Positions 1 to 8,195 of a stretch of DNA of 10,498 nucleotides are shown one piece after another. The notes under the pieces were generated by a model, which saw nothing but the letters and a program-made list of their open reading frames with translations, made no database searches and was not told where the DNA came from. The stretch lies in NCBI GenBank assembly GCA_964371555.1, contig CAYJMQ010000062.1:1-10498 (forward strand), written 5' to 3'. This stretch comes from CAYJMQ01 sp964371555. GTDB lineage: Bacteria; Bdellovibrionota; JACOXK01; 2-02-FULL-40-11. Every line of letters starts with the position of its first letter. Positions within the stretch are counted from its first letter, which is position 1. The translations under genes were made by a program, and so were the position numbers.

Positions 1-693
1 GTGGGGGCACGCATTAAAAATGAAAGCAAAGAAACACAGAAAGAAATTTTAAAGAAATCGACTGGCCTGAAAGATGGGGATCATTTTATCATCAAAAAAG
101 AAGGCACATTGAGGCTCATTATCTCTTATTCACAAGTTCGTGCTAAAAAGGATGCCCATAATCGAAAACGTGGGCTTAAAAAACTTCAAAAACATATTAA
201 ATCTGGAAGGCTCACCAAAGAACACATAAACAATCGTGGCTACAATAAATTTCTTAAACTGATCGGAGAAATAAACGTCAGCTTAGATGAAGAAAAAGTA
301 GCAGCCGATGCAAAATGGGATGGCCTTAAAGGATACGTTACCAATACCAGCCTTTCTCCAAAAACGGTTATTGAAAATTATAAAGATCTCTGGCAAATAG
401 AGAGAGCCTTTCGAATATCCAAAACAGATTTAAGAATCCGTCCTATTTATCACTACAGAAAGCGCCGTATTGAAGCCCACATCTGCATTACTTTCGTGGC
501 CTATTCTGTTTATAAAGAATTGGAGCATTTATTAAACCAGGCCCATCTTAAAATGAGTTCAAAAAGAGCTGCCGAATTAACACACAATATGTATCAGCTC
601 AATTACTGTTTACCAAAAGATCCTCTTCCTAAAAAAATCATTCTAAAAATGGATAATGAACAAAAAGCTCTCTATGACGTCATTTATCGATAG
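1..693 (+). CDS. IS1634/IS4-type transposase, C-terminal part (5' end outside window)
   Basis: This is the C-terminal 230 residues of a DDE transposase that would catalyse cut-and-paste movement of an insertion sequence. The frame is open from base 1 and the first codon (GTG) is probably internal, so the N-terminal part with the first catalytic aspartates lies upstream or is lost. The visible motif is YKDLWQIERAFRISK at residues 127-141. It has the spacing of the IS4-superfamily Y-(2)-R-(3)-E-(6)-K signature, with E134 as the likely third catalytic acid, K141, and leucine in place of the R. It is followed by RIRPIYHY and RRIEAHICITFVAYS, typical of IS1634-like transposases. The stop TAG is at 691-693. 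I could not fix the right inverted repeat of the element, which should lie shortly downstream. The family call is fairly sure; whether the element is intact cannot be judged here. Confidence 0.85.
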   Translation: MGARIKNESKETQKEILKKSTGLKDGDHFIIKKEGTLRLIISYSQVRAKKDAHNRKRGLKKLQKHIKSGRLTKEHINNRGYNKFLKLIGEINVSLDEEKVAADAKWDGLKGYVTNTSLSPKTVIENYKDLWQIERAFRISKTDLRIRPIYHYRKRRIEAHICITFVAYSVYKELEHLLNQAHLKMSSKRAAELTHNMYQLNYCLPKDPLPKKIILKMDNEQKALYDVIYR

Positions 694-739
694 CTAGGGT
701 GTCCCATAACGGAAGTCAGGAGATGAATAGCATGTAAAT
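694..739. other. Short spacer between transposase and Avd-like gene; probable IS right end
   Basis: These 46 bases should contain the right terminus of the insertion sequence, because the transposase stop is immediately upstream. The stretch GGTGTCCCATAACGG at about 699-713 is a candidate terminal repeat, but the left end is not in the window for comparison. An AGGAG at 718-722 precedes a five-codon frame ATG-AAT-AGC-ATG-TAA (723-737), which is too close to that AGGAG to be a convincing gene. The AGGAG lies 17 nt before the Avd start, too far for a classical ribosome binding site. Confidence 0.3.
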
Positions 740-1045
740 ATGAGCCGCACACAGCATCTGCCTCTCTATTCTTCCATATATGTTTTTGTGCGGGAAATTT
801 ATCGAATCAAACTCAAGCTCCCTAAAGTTTTGAAACACGATCTTGGGAAAGAAGTATTTGGGTCAGCCATAAAACTCCTAAAGTGTGTTGTTCTTGCAAA
901 TCGTGCGAAAGAAAAGGAACGTCATATTTACCGACTCCTTCTTGAAATCGAAGTGCAGTGGACTCTCCTTCGGCTCCTTTTTGATCTGCGCGGAATAAGT
1001 GAGGGGGAGTTCAAAGTCTTATCTGAGCGATTATCCGATTGGTGA
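740..1045 (+). CDS. avd: Avd-like four-helix-bundle protein (DGR accessory variability determinant family)
   Basis: A 101-residue, basic, all-helical protein. It opens with TQHLPLYSSIYVFVREIY, continues with LPKVLKHDLGKEVFGSAIKLLKCVVLANRAKEK, then EIEVQWTLLRLLFDL, and ends ERLSDW. The order 'LPxY...', 'K..LG..', 'xANxAKxK', 'xExLxxLLRLxxDL' and a terminal Trp matches the Avd/four-helix-bundle family. In diversity-generating retroelements Avd binds the reverse transcriptase and template RNA and is needed for mutagenic cDNA synthesis. The related 23S rRNA intervening-sequence proteins share the fold, so a non-DGR role is possible. ATG740 is the first start after an in-frame stop at 728-730; no good Shine-Dalgarno sequence precedes it. 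It sits between an IS end and aconitase, with no reverse transcriptase in view. A 32-nt piece of the same gene family recurs at 10262-10293. The gene symbol is by family resemblance. Confidence 0.72.
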   Translation: MSRTQHLPLYSSIYVFVREIYRIKLKLPKVLKHDLGKEVFGSAIKLLKCVVLANRAKEKERHIYRLLLEIEVQWTLLRLLFDLRGISEGEFKVLSERLSDW

Positions 1046-1107
1046 AAACTTTTTTGAAAAGACATAAACACTTGTACGTTCAGACGAATTTTGTTATCAA
1101 AAAAAAG

Positions 1108-3435
1108 ATGGCGCCAAATGAAAATAAAAAAAAATCATTGAAAAAAGTCCACCGGATTTTAAAGACGGACCCTGTCAGAACCACACTTGAGTTGGTGAGA
1201 GAAACCTATCAGAGAACAGAGAAAAATTTAGAGGTCATTCGAAAGCGCTTAAAACGTCCGCTCACGCTTGCTGAGAAAATTCTTTTTGGGCATTTGAAGG
1301 AGCCGAAAACTCAGGAGCTGAAAGCGGGGGAGAGTACGCTCAAGCTTTGGGTCGATCGTGTCTGTATGCAGGATGCGACAGCCCAGATGGCGCTGCTTCA
1401 GTTCATGCAGTCGGGGAGAAAAAAAACGGCTGTAAAGTCGACGGTGCACTGTGATCATTTAATTCAGGCTTATGTGAGCGCGAAAAAAGATCTGGAGACG
1501 GCGCTTACGGCCAATAAAGAGGTCTACGATTTTCTAAAATCTGCCTGCCAGAAGTATGGACTCGGCTTCTGGGGGCCGGGCTCCGGGATTATTCATCAGG
1601 TATTTTTGGAGAAATACGCGTTTCCAGGGGGGCTTGTTATCGGCACCGATTCCCATACCCCCAACGCCGGGGGCCTAACCATGGTTGCGATTGGCGTTGG
1701 AGGGGCAGATGCCGCGGAGGTGATGGCAGGCTCTTATTTTGAATTAAAAAATCCCAATTTAATTGGCGTAAAACTTAGAGGAGAACTTAGAGGCTGGACC
1801 GCCCCCAAGGATGTGATTTTAAAAGTCTGTGAGCTCCTGACGACACAGGGGGGGACAAATTGCATCATCGAATATTTTGGGCCGGGGACGAAAAGCATTT
1901 CAGCCACGGGGAAGGCAACGATTACAAACATGGGGGCAGAACTGGGGGCGACCACTTCCGTCTTTCCGTATGACCAGCGCTCTGGGACATATCTTTGCTC
2001 AACAAATAGAAGTGATATCGATAGTTTATCAAATAAATATAAAGAAAAACTTTTAACAGCTGATCCGGAGGTCGAAAAAAATCCTCAAAAATTCTTTTCA
2101 AAAATTTTTGAAATAAATTTGTCAGAGTTGGAACCTCATGTGGTCGGTCCTCACTCACCGGATGTGGCAAGACCGATATCGGCGCTGGCCGCGGAGGCCA
2201 TTGAGAAAAAATATCCTGAAAAATTTTCAGCCTGTCTCATCGGGAGCTGCACCAATTCATCGTATGAGGATTTATCAAGAGTGGTCGATGTGGCGAGACA
2301 GGCCAAAAAAGCGGGTTTAAAAGCGCAGACAAAACTGTTGATTACCCCCGGATCCGAGATGGTTTTTGAAACCATCAAACGTGATGGGTTTGTGAGCGAG
2401 ATGGAGGCTGTGGGAGCAGTGGTTCTTGCCAATGCCTGCGGTCCCTGCATTGGACAATGGAAAAGGGAGGATATCAAAAAAGGGGATACGAATGCGATTT
2501 TAACCTCTTATAATAGAAATTTTCCCAGAAGAAATGATGGCAATCCCGAAACGCTCGCATTTATCGGCAGTCCTGAGCTTGTGATGGCAATGAGTTTTTC
2601 TGCGAAACTTACGTTTAATCCGTTGAAAGATTCGCTTACCACCCCTGATGGGAAAGAGTTCCGTTTTAAAGTCCCGTCATTGCCTGTTGAGATTCCAAAG
2701 CTTGGATTTAGCGAATTTGAGGTCAGCTATCTGGCGCCAACAGACGAGCTGATTGAGATTGTCATTCATTCCAAGAGTGAGAGGCTTCAGGCCTTAGAGC
2801 CGTTTGAAAAATGGGATGGTAAAGATTTCATTGAGCTTGCGGTGCTCGTAAAAGCCAAAGGCAAGTGTACGACAGACCATATCTCACCGGCCGGTCCCTG
2901 GTTGAGATATCGCGGGCATCTCGACAAAATCAGTGACAATCTATTTATGGGGGTTCAAAATGCCTTTACAAGCGAGGTGGGAACAGGGATAAATATCAAT
3001 AACAGAGAACTCAATCAGCCCCTTTCGGGGATTGCGCGTGAATATCATTCGCATCATTTGGGATGGGTGGTCATCGGGGATGAGAATTATGGAGAAGGAA
3101 GCAGTCGGGAACATGCCGCGATGTCACCCAGATATTTGGGGTGCAAAGCGGTCATTGTGAGAAGTTTCGCGCGCATTCACGAGACAAATCTCAAGAAGCA
3201 GGGGATTTTGCCATTGATATTTTCTGATCCCGGCGATTACGACAAAATCCGGTCACAGGATTTTATTTCTCTTTTGGGCCTGCGATCGCTGGCCCCGGGA
3301 TCGCCTGTTGATTGTGAGATTGTTCATTCCGATGATAAAACCACGGAACGCGTCAAACTCTCTCATTCGATGACAGAAGAACAGATTAAGTGGTTTAGGG
3401 CCGGTTCCGCTATGAACTATTTTGCGGCTGTTTAA
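1108..3435 (+). CDS. acn: Aconitate hydratase, mitochondrial-like type
   Basis: Aconitase interconverts citrate and isocitrate via cis-aconitate in the TCA cycle, using a cytoplasmic [4Fe-4S] cluster. From ATG1108 the product is 775 residues, close to the roughly 750-790 usual for the mitochondrial-type form. Domain 1 carries DSHTPNAGGLTMVAIGVGGAD. The cluster ligands are Cys381 (in GSCTNSS) and Cys444/Cys447 (in ACGPCIGQW). The swivel domain has KCTTDHISPAGPW and GEGSSREHAAMSPRYLGC, then RSFARIHETNLKKQG, which carries substrate-binding serine and arginine residues. The frame is open from 1027, so TTG1039 or GTG1042 could start a longer form. I prefer ATG1108 because the extra residues are not family-like and would overlap the Avd stop. 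No clear Shine-Dalgarno sequence is seen before ATG1108, only an A-rich run. dnaE begins 6 nt after its stop. Confidence 0.96.
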   Translation: MAPNENKKKSLKKVHRILKTDPVRTTLELVRETYQRTEKNLEVIRKRLKRPLTLAEKILFGHLKEPKTQELKAGESTLKLWVDRVCMQDATAQMALLQFMQSGRKKTAVKSTVHCDHLIQAYVSAKKDLETALTANKEVYDFLKSACQKYGLGFWGPGSGIIHQVFLEKYAFPGGLVIGTDSHTPNAGGLTMVAIGVGGADAAEVMAGSYFELKNPNLIGVKLRGELRGWTAPKDVILKVCELLTTQGGTNCIIEYFGPGTKSISATGKATITNMGAELGATTSVFPYDQRSGTYLCSTNRSDIDSLSNKYKEKLLTADPEVEKNPQKFFSKIFEINLSELEPHVVGPHSPDVARPISALAAEAIEKKYPEKFSACLIGSCTNSSYEDLSRVVDVARQAKKAGLKAQTKLLITPGSEMVFETIKRDGFVSEMEAVGAVVLANACGPCIGQWKREDIKKGDTNAILTSYNRNFPRRNDGNPETLAFIGSPELVMAMSFSAKLTFNPLKDSLTTPDGKEFRFKVPSLPVEIPKLGFSEFEVSYLAPTDELIEIVIHSKSERLQALEPFEKWDGKDFIELAVLVKAKGKCTTDHISPAGPWLRYRGHLDKISDNLFMGVQNAFTSEVGTGININNRELNQPLSGIAREYHSHHLGWVVIGDENYGEGSSREHAAMSPRYLGCKAVIVRSFARIHETNLKKQGILPLIFSDPGDYDKIRSQDFISLLGLRSLAPGSPVDCEIVHSDDKTTERVKLSHSMTEEQIKWFRAGSAMNYFAAV

Positions 3436-3441
3436 GGCTTC

Positions 3442-6400
3442 ATGACAGCATCCTTCGTTCATTTGCATCTGCATACACAATACAGTCTCCTCGATGGAAT
3501 TATAAAAATTCCGGATTTGATGACGCGGGCGAAGGCATTTGAGATGTCCGCGGTTGGCATGACGGATCATGGGAATCTTTTTGGCGCCATGGAATTTTAC
3601 TCGGAAGCGAAAAAGCAAAAGATCAAACCGATTATCGGTTGCGAAGTTTATATGGCGCCGGGCTCCCGTTTAAGTCGGCAGCTCCCCCAGGGAAAAAACA
3701 ATATTGAAGATCCGTTTCATCATCTGACCCTTCTTTGTATCGATAAAACGGGATATCAAAATCTTTGCAAACTGATTACCCTCGCCAATTTTGAGGGATT
3801 TTATTACAAGCCCCGGATCGATAAAGAAATTCTGTCGAAATATAATGAAGGATTGATTGCGCTCTCGGGGTGTTTGAGCGGCGAGATTGCAAGTTCTATT
3901 TTGCAGGGGCAGGAACAAAAAGCAATGGATCTCGTTCACTGGTACAAAGATATGTTCCGTGATCGCTTCTATTTTGAAATTCAGGAAAATAAACTTCCGG
4001 AGCAAAAAAAGGTCAATGAAGTTTTGATCCGTTATGCCGCGCGTTTTGATGTTTCTCCCGTTGGAACGAATGATTGTCATTACCTGAATGCGGGAGATGC
4101 GGTTCATCAGGGGGTCATGCTCTGCGTGCAGACCGGAAAAACCCTCAAAGATGATTCGCGAATGAAATTTGGCAGTGATGAATTCTATTTTAAATCGCCG
4201 GAAACAATGCATGAGGAATTTTCTTATTGCCCTCAGGCGGTCTCCTCGACGCTAGAGATTGCCGAGAGATGCGATCTCAACTTTGAATTAAGCAAGATTT
4301 ATCTTCCCCATTTTGAACTTCAAAACAAAGAAAATCTTAACAACATATTAAAACAAAAAGCTGAAGAAGGTCTTGAAGAATATTTTTTGAAAAGAAATCC
4401 CCCTGTCCCCAAAGACAGGTATCTTCCCCGGCTTGGACACGAGCTCGATATTATTTCAAAGACAGGCTTTGCGGGCTATTTTCTGGTTGTCGCAGACTTT
4501 GTAAATTATGCCATGAAGCAGGGGATTCCCGTTGGGCCTGGAAGGGGCTCTGCCGCGGGATCCCTGGTTGCCTTTTCTCTAAAAATTACGAATATCGATC
4601 CGTTGCCGCATAATCTCATTTTTGAGCGCTTTTTAAATCCGGAGCGGGTGAGTTTGCCTGATATGGATATCGATTTTTGCATGAATCGAAGGGACGAGGT
4701 GATTCAATATGTGACCGAAAAATATGGGAAAGAGAATGTCGCACAGATCATCACGTTTGGGAAAATGCAGGCGAAGGCCGCGATTCGCGATGTGGGGCGT
4801 GTCTATGGATTTCCCTATGGAGAGGTCGACAAGATTGCAAAGCTTGTCCCCAATGTATTGAATATTACGCTTGAAGAAGCGATTGCGCAGGAGGCTAAGC
4901 TGAAACTGCTTTATGAAAAGGATGAGCGTGTGAAGCAGCTTCTTCATACCGCCATTGCGCTGGAAGGTCTTTATAGGCATGCGTCGATTCATGCCGCGGG
5001 GATTGTGATTTCAAACCGGCCGCTCATTGAATATATGCCGATTTTCCGTGGGAAAGAGGGCGAGGTGGTAACCTCTTTCGATATGAAATATATCGAAAAA
5101 ATCGGGCTCATCAAATTTGACTTTTTAGGACTCAAGACGTTGACGCTGATTGATCGTGTTGTCAAAAAAATCCAGGCGGAGGGGAACCCAAATTTTCATC
5201 TGGATCAGATCGATTTTCATGACAGGAAAGTTTATGAACTTTTTTCACGGGGGGATACGATCGGCATCTTTCAGTTTGAATCTTCGGGGATGAGAGACCT
5301 CCTCACGAAATTAAAGCCCGCCCGATTTGAAGATATTATTGCCGCAAATGCGCTTTTTAGACCGGGTCCGATGAACCGGCTCGACGATTTTATTGACCGG
5401 AGGCATGGCAGAATTCCTGTTCACTATATGCTCCCCCAGCTGAAAGATATTTTACAGGACAGCTACGGCATCATTCTCTATCAGGAACAAGTCATGAAGA
5501 TCGCCAATGTTCTTGCGAATTATTCACTGGGCGAGGCCGATATCTTACGAAAAGCGATGGGGAAGAAGAATCCCAAAGAGATGGGAAGGCAGAAAGAACG
5601 TTTTTTAAAAGGGGCGATGGATAATAAACTTGACTCTGTCCTGGCTGAGAAAATATTCGATCTCATGGCGAAGTTTGCCGAATATGGCTTTAACAAATCG
5701 CATGCGACGGCTTATGCCTATATTGCGTTTCAAACCGCGTATTTTAAGACTTATTACCGGGTTTTATTTATGGCGGAGCTTTTGACAACAGAATTGGAAG
5801 ATACCGATAAAATGGCCCTCTATATTCATGACGCGAAAGAGGCCGGCATTGACATTTTCCCCCCGGACGTTCAGGAAAGCCAATATGAATTCTCCGTTGA
5901 AAATGGGAAAATTCGTTTCGGCCTTGGGGCAATTAAAAATGTTGGGGCGATCGCGATTGAATCGATTCTTGAGGCAAGAAAAGAGGTTGGCAGATTTCGG
6001 TCATTTGCCCACTTTTTTGAAAAAATCGATTTGCGAAAGGTGAATCGAAAGGTTGTGGAAAGCCTTATCAAGGCAGGGGCTTTCGATTTGATCCATCCGA
6101 ACCGCGCGCAGCTGATGGAATCGCTTGATGCGATGATCGAAGCGGCTCAGGCAGTTCAGGCTGACTGGGAAATGGGGCAATACAATATGTTTTCTCCTTC
6201 CCATATTGCCGGCGGCCATCATGAAAAAGATCTTTTAACGCCCGGTGTCGAAGATTGGCCTTCGCGGCGAAAACTGCGGTTTGAAAAAGAAGCGACGGGG
6301 CTCTATCTTTCAGGCCATCCGCTGAAGAATTGCCTTCGCCAGATTGAACAGCTTGCGACGCACAATACCCAAACGATCATGAATGCCCAGCATAAGGGAG

Positions 6401-6903
6401 AGGTTCGGCTGGGAGGGGTTGTGAGCTCCGTGCGTGAAACCATCACAAAACGGGGCGATAAGATGGCGTTTGTGACGTTTGAAGATTTGAAAGGGACTCT
6501 CGATGTCATTGTATTTTCGGACCTTTATTCCAAAATCCCGGATCTCTTAAAATCAGACGAGCCCCTCCTTGTTTCGGGTTCCGTTGAGCTTTCGGAAGAC
6601 GCCGCAAAGATCATTGCGTCAGATATTGAATGGGTATCCGAGGCAAGCGAGGCCAGGATTTCACGTGTTTGCATCCGCCTCGATGTTGAAACTCTTCGTT
6701 CCGAAGAACTTCGGCATCTGAAATTTATTTTGAGTCAACACCGCGGGGCATGTCCTGTTATTCTCGAGCTTAATGTTAAAAAACCGTCGCATGAAATCCA
6801 GATGCTTTTGGGTCTTAAAGAGACCATTCGTGTTGCGCCCACAGAATCATTGGTTGCCGATATTGAGAATTTTTTGGGAAGGGAGGTCATTCGCTTTGAA
6901 TAA
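3442..6903 (+). CDS. dnaE: DNA polymerase III subunit alpha
   Basis: The replicative polymerase subunit of the chromosomal replisome. At 1153 residues it is full length for the DnaE1 type (E. coli is 1160). The N-terminal PHP domain shows HLHLHT (His7/9/11) and GMTDHGN (Asp42/His43), so its metal-binding residues appear retained. This may mean a proofreading-competent or ancestral-type PHP domain, though that is inference. The polymerase core has GPGRGSAAGSLVAFSL near residue 365, the acidic PDMDIDF (Asp407/409/411) and KFDFLGLKTLT (Asp560), giving the catalytic aspartates. YRHASIHAAGIVIS, ALFRPGPM and ILYQEQVM follow, and EYGFNKSHATAYA marks the fingers and beta-binding region. An OB-fold near residues 985-1065 includes VRLGGVVSS and FVTFEDLKGTLDVIVF. 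Start ATG3442 is 6 nt after the aconitase stop. The 3' end overlaps the next gene by 8 nt, which suggests translational coupling. Confidence 0.98.
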   Translation: MTASFVHLHLHTQYSLLDGIIKIPDLMTRAKAFEMSAVGMTDHGNLFGAMEFYSEAKKQKIKPIIGCEVYMAPGSRLSRQLPQGKNNIEDPFHHLTLLCIDKTGYQNLCKLITLANFEGFYYKPRIDKEILSKYNEGLIALSGCLSGEIASSILQGQEQKAMDLVHWYKDMFRDRFYFEIQENKLPEQKKVNEVLIRYAARFDVSPVGTNDCHYLNAGDAVHQGVMLCVQTGKTLKDDSRMKFGSDEFYFKSPETMHEEFSYCPQAVSSTLEIAERCDLNFELSKIYLPHFELQNKENLNNILKQKAEEGLEEYFLKRNPPVPKDRYLPRLGHELDIISKTGFAGYFLVVADFVNYAMKQGIPVGPGRGSAAGSLVAFSLKITNIDPLPHNLIFERFLNPERVSLPDMDIDFCMNRRDEVIQYVTEKYGKENVAQIITFGKMQAKAAIRDVGRVYGFPYGEVDKIAKLVPNVLNITLEEAIAQEAKLKLLYEKDERVKQLLHTAIALEGLYRHASIHAAGIVISNRPLIEYMPIFRGKEGEVVTSFDMKYIEKIGLIKFDFLGLKTLTLIDRVVKKIQAEGNPNFHLDQIDFHDRKVYELFSRGDTIGIFQFESSGMRDLLTKLKPARFEDIIAANALFRPGPMNRLDDFIDRRHGRIPVHYMLPQLKDILQDSYGIILYQEQVMKIANVLANYSLGEADILRKAMGKKNPKEMGRQKERFLKGAMDNKLDSVLAEKIFDLMAKFAEYGFNKSHATAYAYIAFQTAYFKTYYRVLFMAELLTTELEDTDKMALYIHDAKEAGIDIFPPDVQESQYEFSVENGKIRFGLGAIKNVGAIAIESILEARKEVGRFRSFAHFFEKIDLRKVNRKVVESLIKAGAFDLIHPNRAQLMESLDAMIEAAQAVQADWEMGQYNMFSPSHIAGGHHEKDLLTPGVEDWPSRRKLRFEKEATGLYLSGHPLKNCLRQIEQLATHNTQTIMNAQHKGEVRLGGVVSSVRETITKRGDKMAFVTFEDLKGTLDVIVFSDLYSKIPDLLKSDEPLLVSGSVELSEDAAKIIASDIEWVSEASEARISRVCIRLDVETLRSEELRHLKFILSQHRGACPVILELNVKKPSHEIQMLLGLKETIRVAPTESLVADIENFLGREVIRFE

Positions 6904-7651
6904 ATTCACAATTATTTTTCCGCTGTTTTTTTCTTTTTTTCTTCAGGCAGGGGGTCTCTATTCCAAATCTATTGATTTATGCGCGATGAAAGAGAAAGAG
7001 CTTAAGAATGAAGACGGCTGGGTTGCCGCGATTCGAAGCGCGATATCAGCCGAGCAACCGCTGGTAGAGCTTTCCATTATTTCATATTCTCCGATTACGG
7101 ACGGGAAGGCTTCTGAAGCTTCGATGAGCGCGCTTGAGTCTGCCTTCAGGAGAATTGTAGAGAGGGGATCGCAAGAGCTTGTGCCAGCTTCGAGCCTTTC
7201 ATCAGCCGCTTCACTTGTTGAAAAGAAAATTTACGACAAGCCGAGACTGTTTATTCTCAATTTCCGACGTCTTCAAACCGAGATATGCGATGAGAATAAA
7301 GAATACCGGATCATGATTAAGGCAACACTCAAGCTTCAGGGACTTAAGGAAGCCCTTTTAAATCATGGGATTATGAGGCTTGAGTTTTTGGCGAAGAAAA
7401 TCAGGATTTCCAATGTCTATCGCGCGACCGATTATTTTGCGATTCGCGATTTGCTGAAAAGACGGATACCGAATCTTAAGAGATTGGTTGAAATTTATCA
7501 GAAACGGGGGGAGGTTGAGTTTTTGATTGAAACGCCGGCCGCCTGGGATGAGATTCAGGCGCGTCTTAAGAGTGAATCAGGAAATATCCCAAAATTTCAG
7601 CTATTATATGATGAGAAAAAGGGATTGGAATTGAAATTAACAGGGGAGTAA
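6896..7651 (+). CDS. Exported protein of unknown function, coupled to dnaE
   Basis: I do not recognise this 251-residue protein as a named family. The frame extends upstream to an ATG at 6773 inside dnaE. TTG6896 is the better start: GGGAGG lies about 9 nt upstream, and the product then begins MNKFTIIFPLFFSFFLQAGG, a good Sec signal peptide with a probable cleavage site shortly after residue 20. The mature part is mixed alpha/beta. A region near residues 45-85 has helix-forming ESAFRRIVERGSQELVP, and the C-terminus reads RRIPNLKRLVEIYQKRGEVEFLIE, then helix, then strand. The pattern 'ip.lk.l......g.v.f.ie......l...L' resembles small alpha/beta modules seen in envelope proteins of the DUF2066 or FlgT kind, but this is only a pattern impression. 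It overlaps dnaE by 8 nt and lies 4 nt before pgsA. A periplasmic role is likely. Confidence 0.75.
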   Translation: MNKFTIIFPLFFSFFLQAGGLYSKSIDLCAMKEKELKNEDGWVAAIRSAISAEQPLVELSIISYSPITDGKASEASMSALESAFRRIVERGSQELVPASSLSSAASLVEKKIYDKPRLFILNFRRLQTEICDENKEYRIMIKATLKLQGLKEALLNHGIMRLEFLAKKIRISNVYRATDYFAIRDLLKRRIPNLKRLVEIYQKRGEVEFLIETPAAWDEIQARLKSESGNIPKFQLLYDEKKGLELKLTGE

Positions 7652-7655
7652 AAGT

Positions 7656-8195
7656 GTGAAAACCTGGGCGAATTACATCTCAATGTGTCGTTTGTTATTC
7701 ATTCCTGTTTTGATTTATGCCCTGATTCATCAATATTATCTTATCTCAGCGGCGATGGTTGTGATTTCTGCGATTTCAGATTTGCTGGATGGCCATTTGG
7801 CAAGGGCTTATGGCGAGACGACGAAATTGGGGATGTTTTTAGATCCCTTTGCGGATAAACTTCTCGTTATCTCCGCGACAACCTATTTTGCGATCCACGG
7901 ATTCGTTCCGATGTGGTACCTTCTTTTGCTCTTCTATCGGGATTTTTCATTGCTTTCCGGTTTGGTTGCTTTGGTCTCATCCGGGAGAGAAGGGCTTGTT
8001 CCGGCCAGAAGTTTTGGAAAACTCTCGGCGGGGCTTTCGCTCAGTCTCCTCTTTTTTCTTTGTCTTGAAAGACATTATTCCTTTTTTTCGCCGTGGGTCG
8101 CGTGTCTTCTTTGGGGCTCAGCCCTGTTTGTTGTGATTTCTTTTGTTTTATATTCCTACCGTTGGTTTCGGCTTTATGAAGGTCAGGCGGAATGA
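7656..8195 (+). CDS. pgsA: CDP-alcohol phosphatidyltransferase, PgsA-like
   Basis: An integral inner-membrane enzyme that most likely transfers the phosphatidyl group from CDP-diacylglycerol to glycerol-3-phosphate, making phosphatidylglycerol phosphate. The complete family signature D-x2-DG-x2-AR-x8-G-x3-D-x3-D is present as Asp42, Asp45-Gly46, Ala49-Arg50, Gly59, Asp63 and Asp67. These residues bind the metal ions and the CDP moiety. The N-terminus MKTWANYISMCRLLFIPVLIY is typical of PgsA ('NxLTxxRLxxIP'). About five or six hydrophobic segments fill the 179 residues, a normal length. The start is GTG7656, with GGGGAG at 7643-7648 as ribosome binding site. The stop overlaps the next start as ATGA (8192-8195). 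The substrate is inferred from the N-terminal resemblance; another CDP-alcohol acceptor is possible. Confidence 0.88.
   Translation: MKTWANYISMCRLLFIPVLIYALIHQYYLISAAMVVISAISDLLDGHLARAYGETTKLGMFLDPFADKLLVISATTYFAIHGFVPMWYLLLLFYRDFSLLSGLVALVSSGREGLVPARSFGKLSAGLSLSLLFFLCLERHYSFFSPWVACLLWGSALFVVISFVLYSYRWFRLYEGQAE

Noticed and set aside
1039..1107. N-terminal extension of aconitase from TTG1039
   Set aside because: The extra 23 residues do not look like the family N-terminus, have no good ribosome binding site and would overlap the Avd stop; ATG1108 gives a normal-length protein.
3670..4212. Long open frames antisense to aconitase and dnaE (for example 1922-2170, 3670-4212, 4633-4992 on minus)
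   Set aside because: They lie opposite strongly conserved coding sequence, show no family motifs and have no convincing ribosome binding sites; they are shadows.
6773..6895. Longer form of the exported protein starting inside dnaE at 6773
   Set aside because: It would bury the signal peptide 41 residues inside and overlap conserved dnaE coding sequence by 131 nt; TTG6896 has a good GGGAGG and places the signal peptide at the N-terminus.
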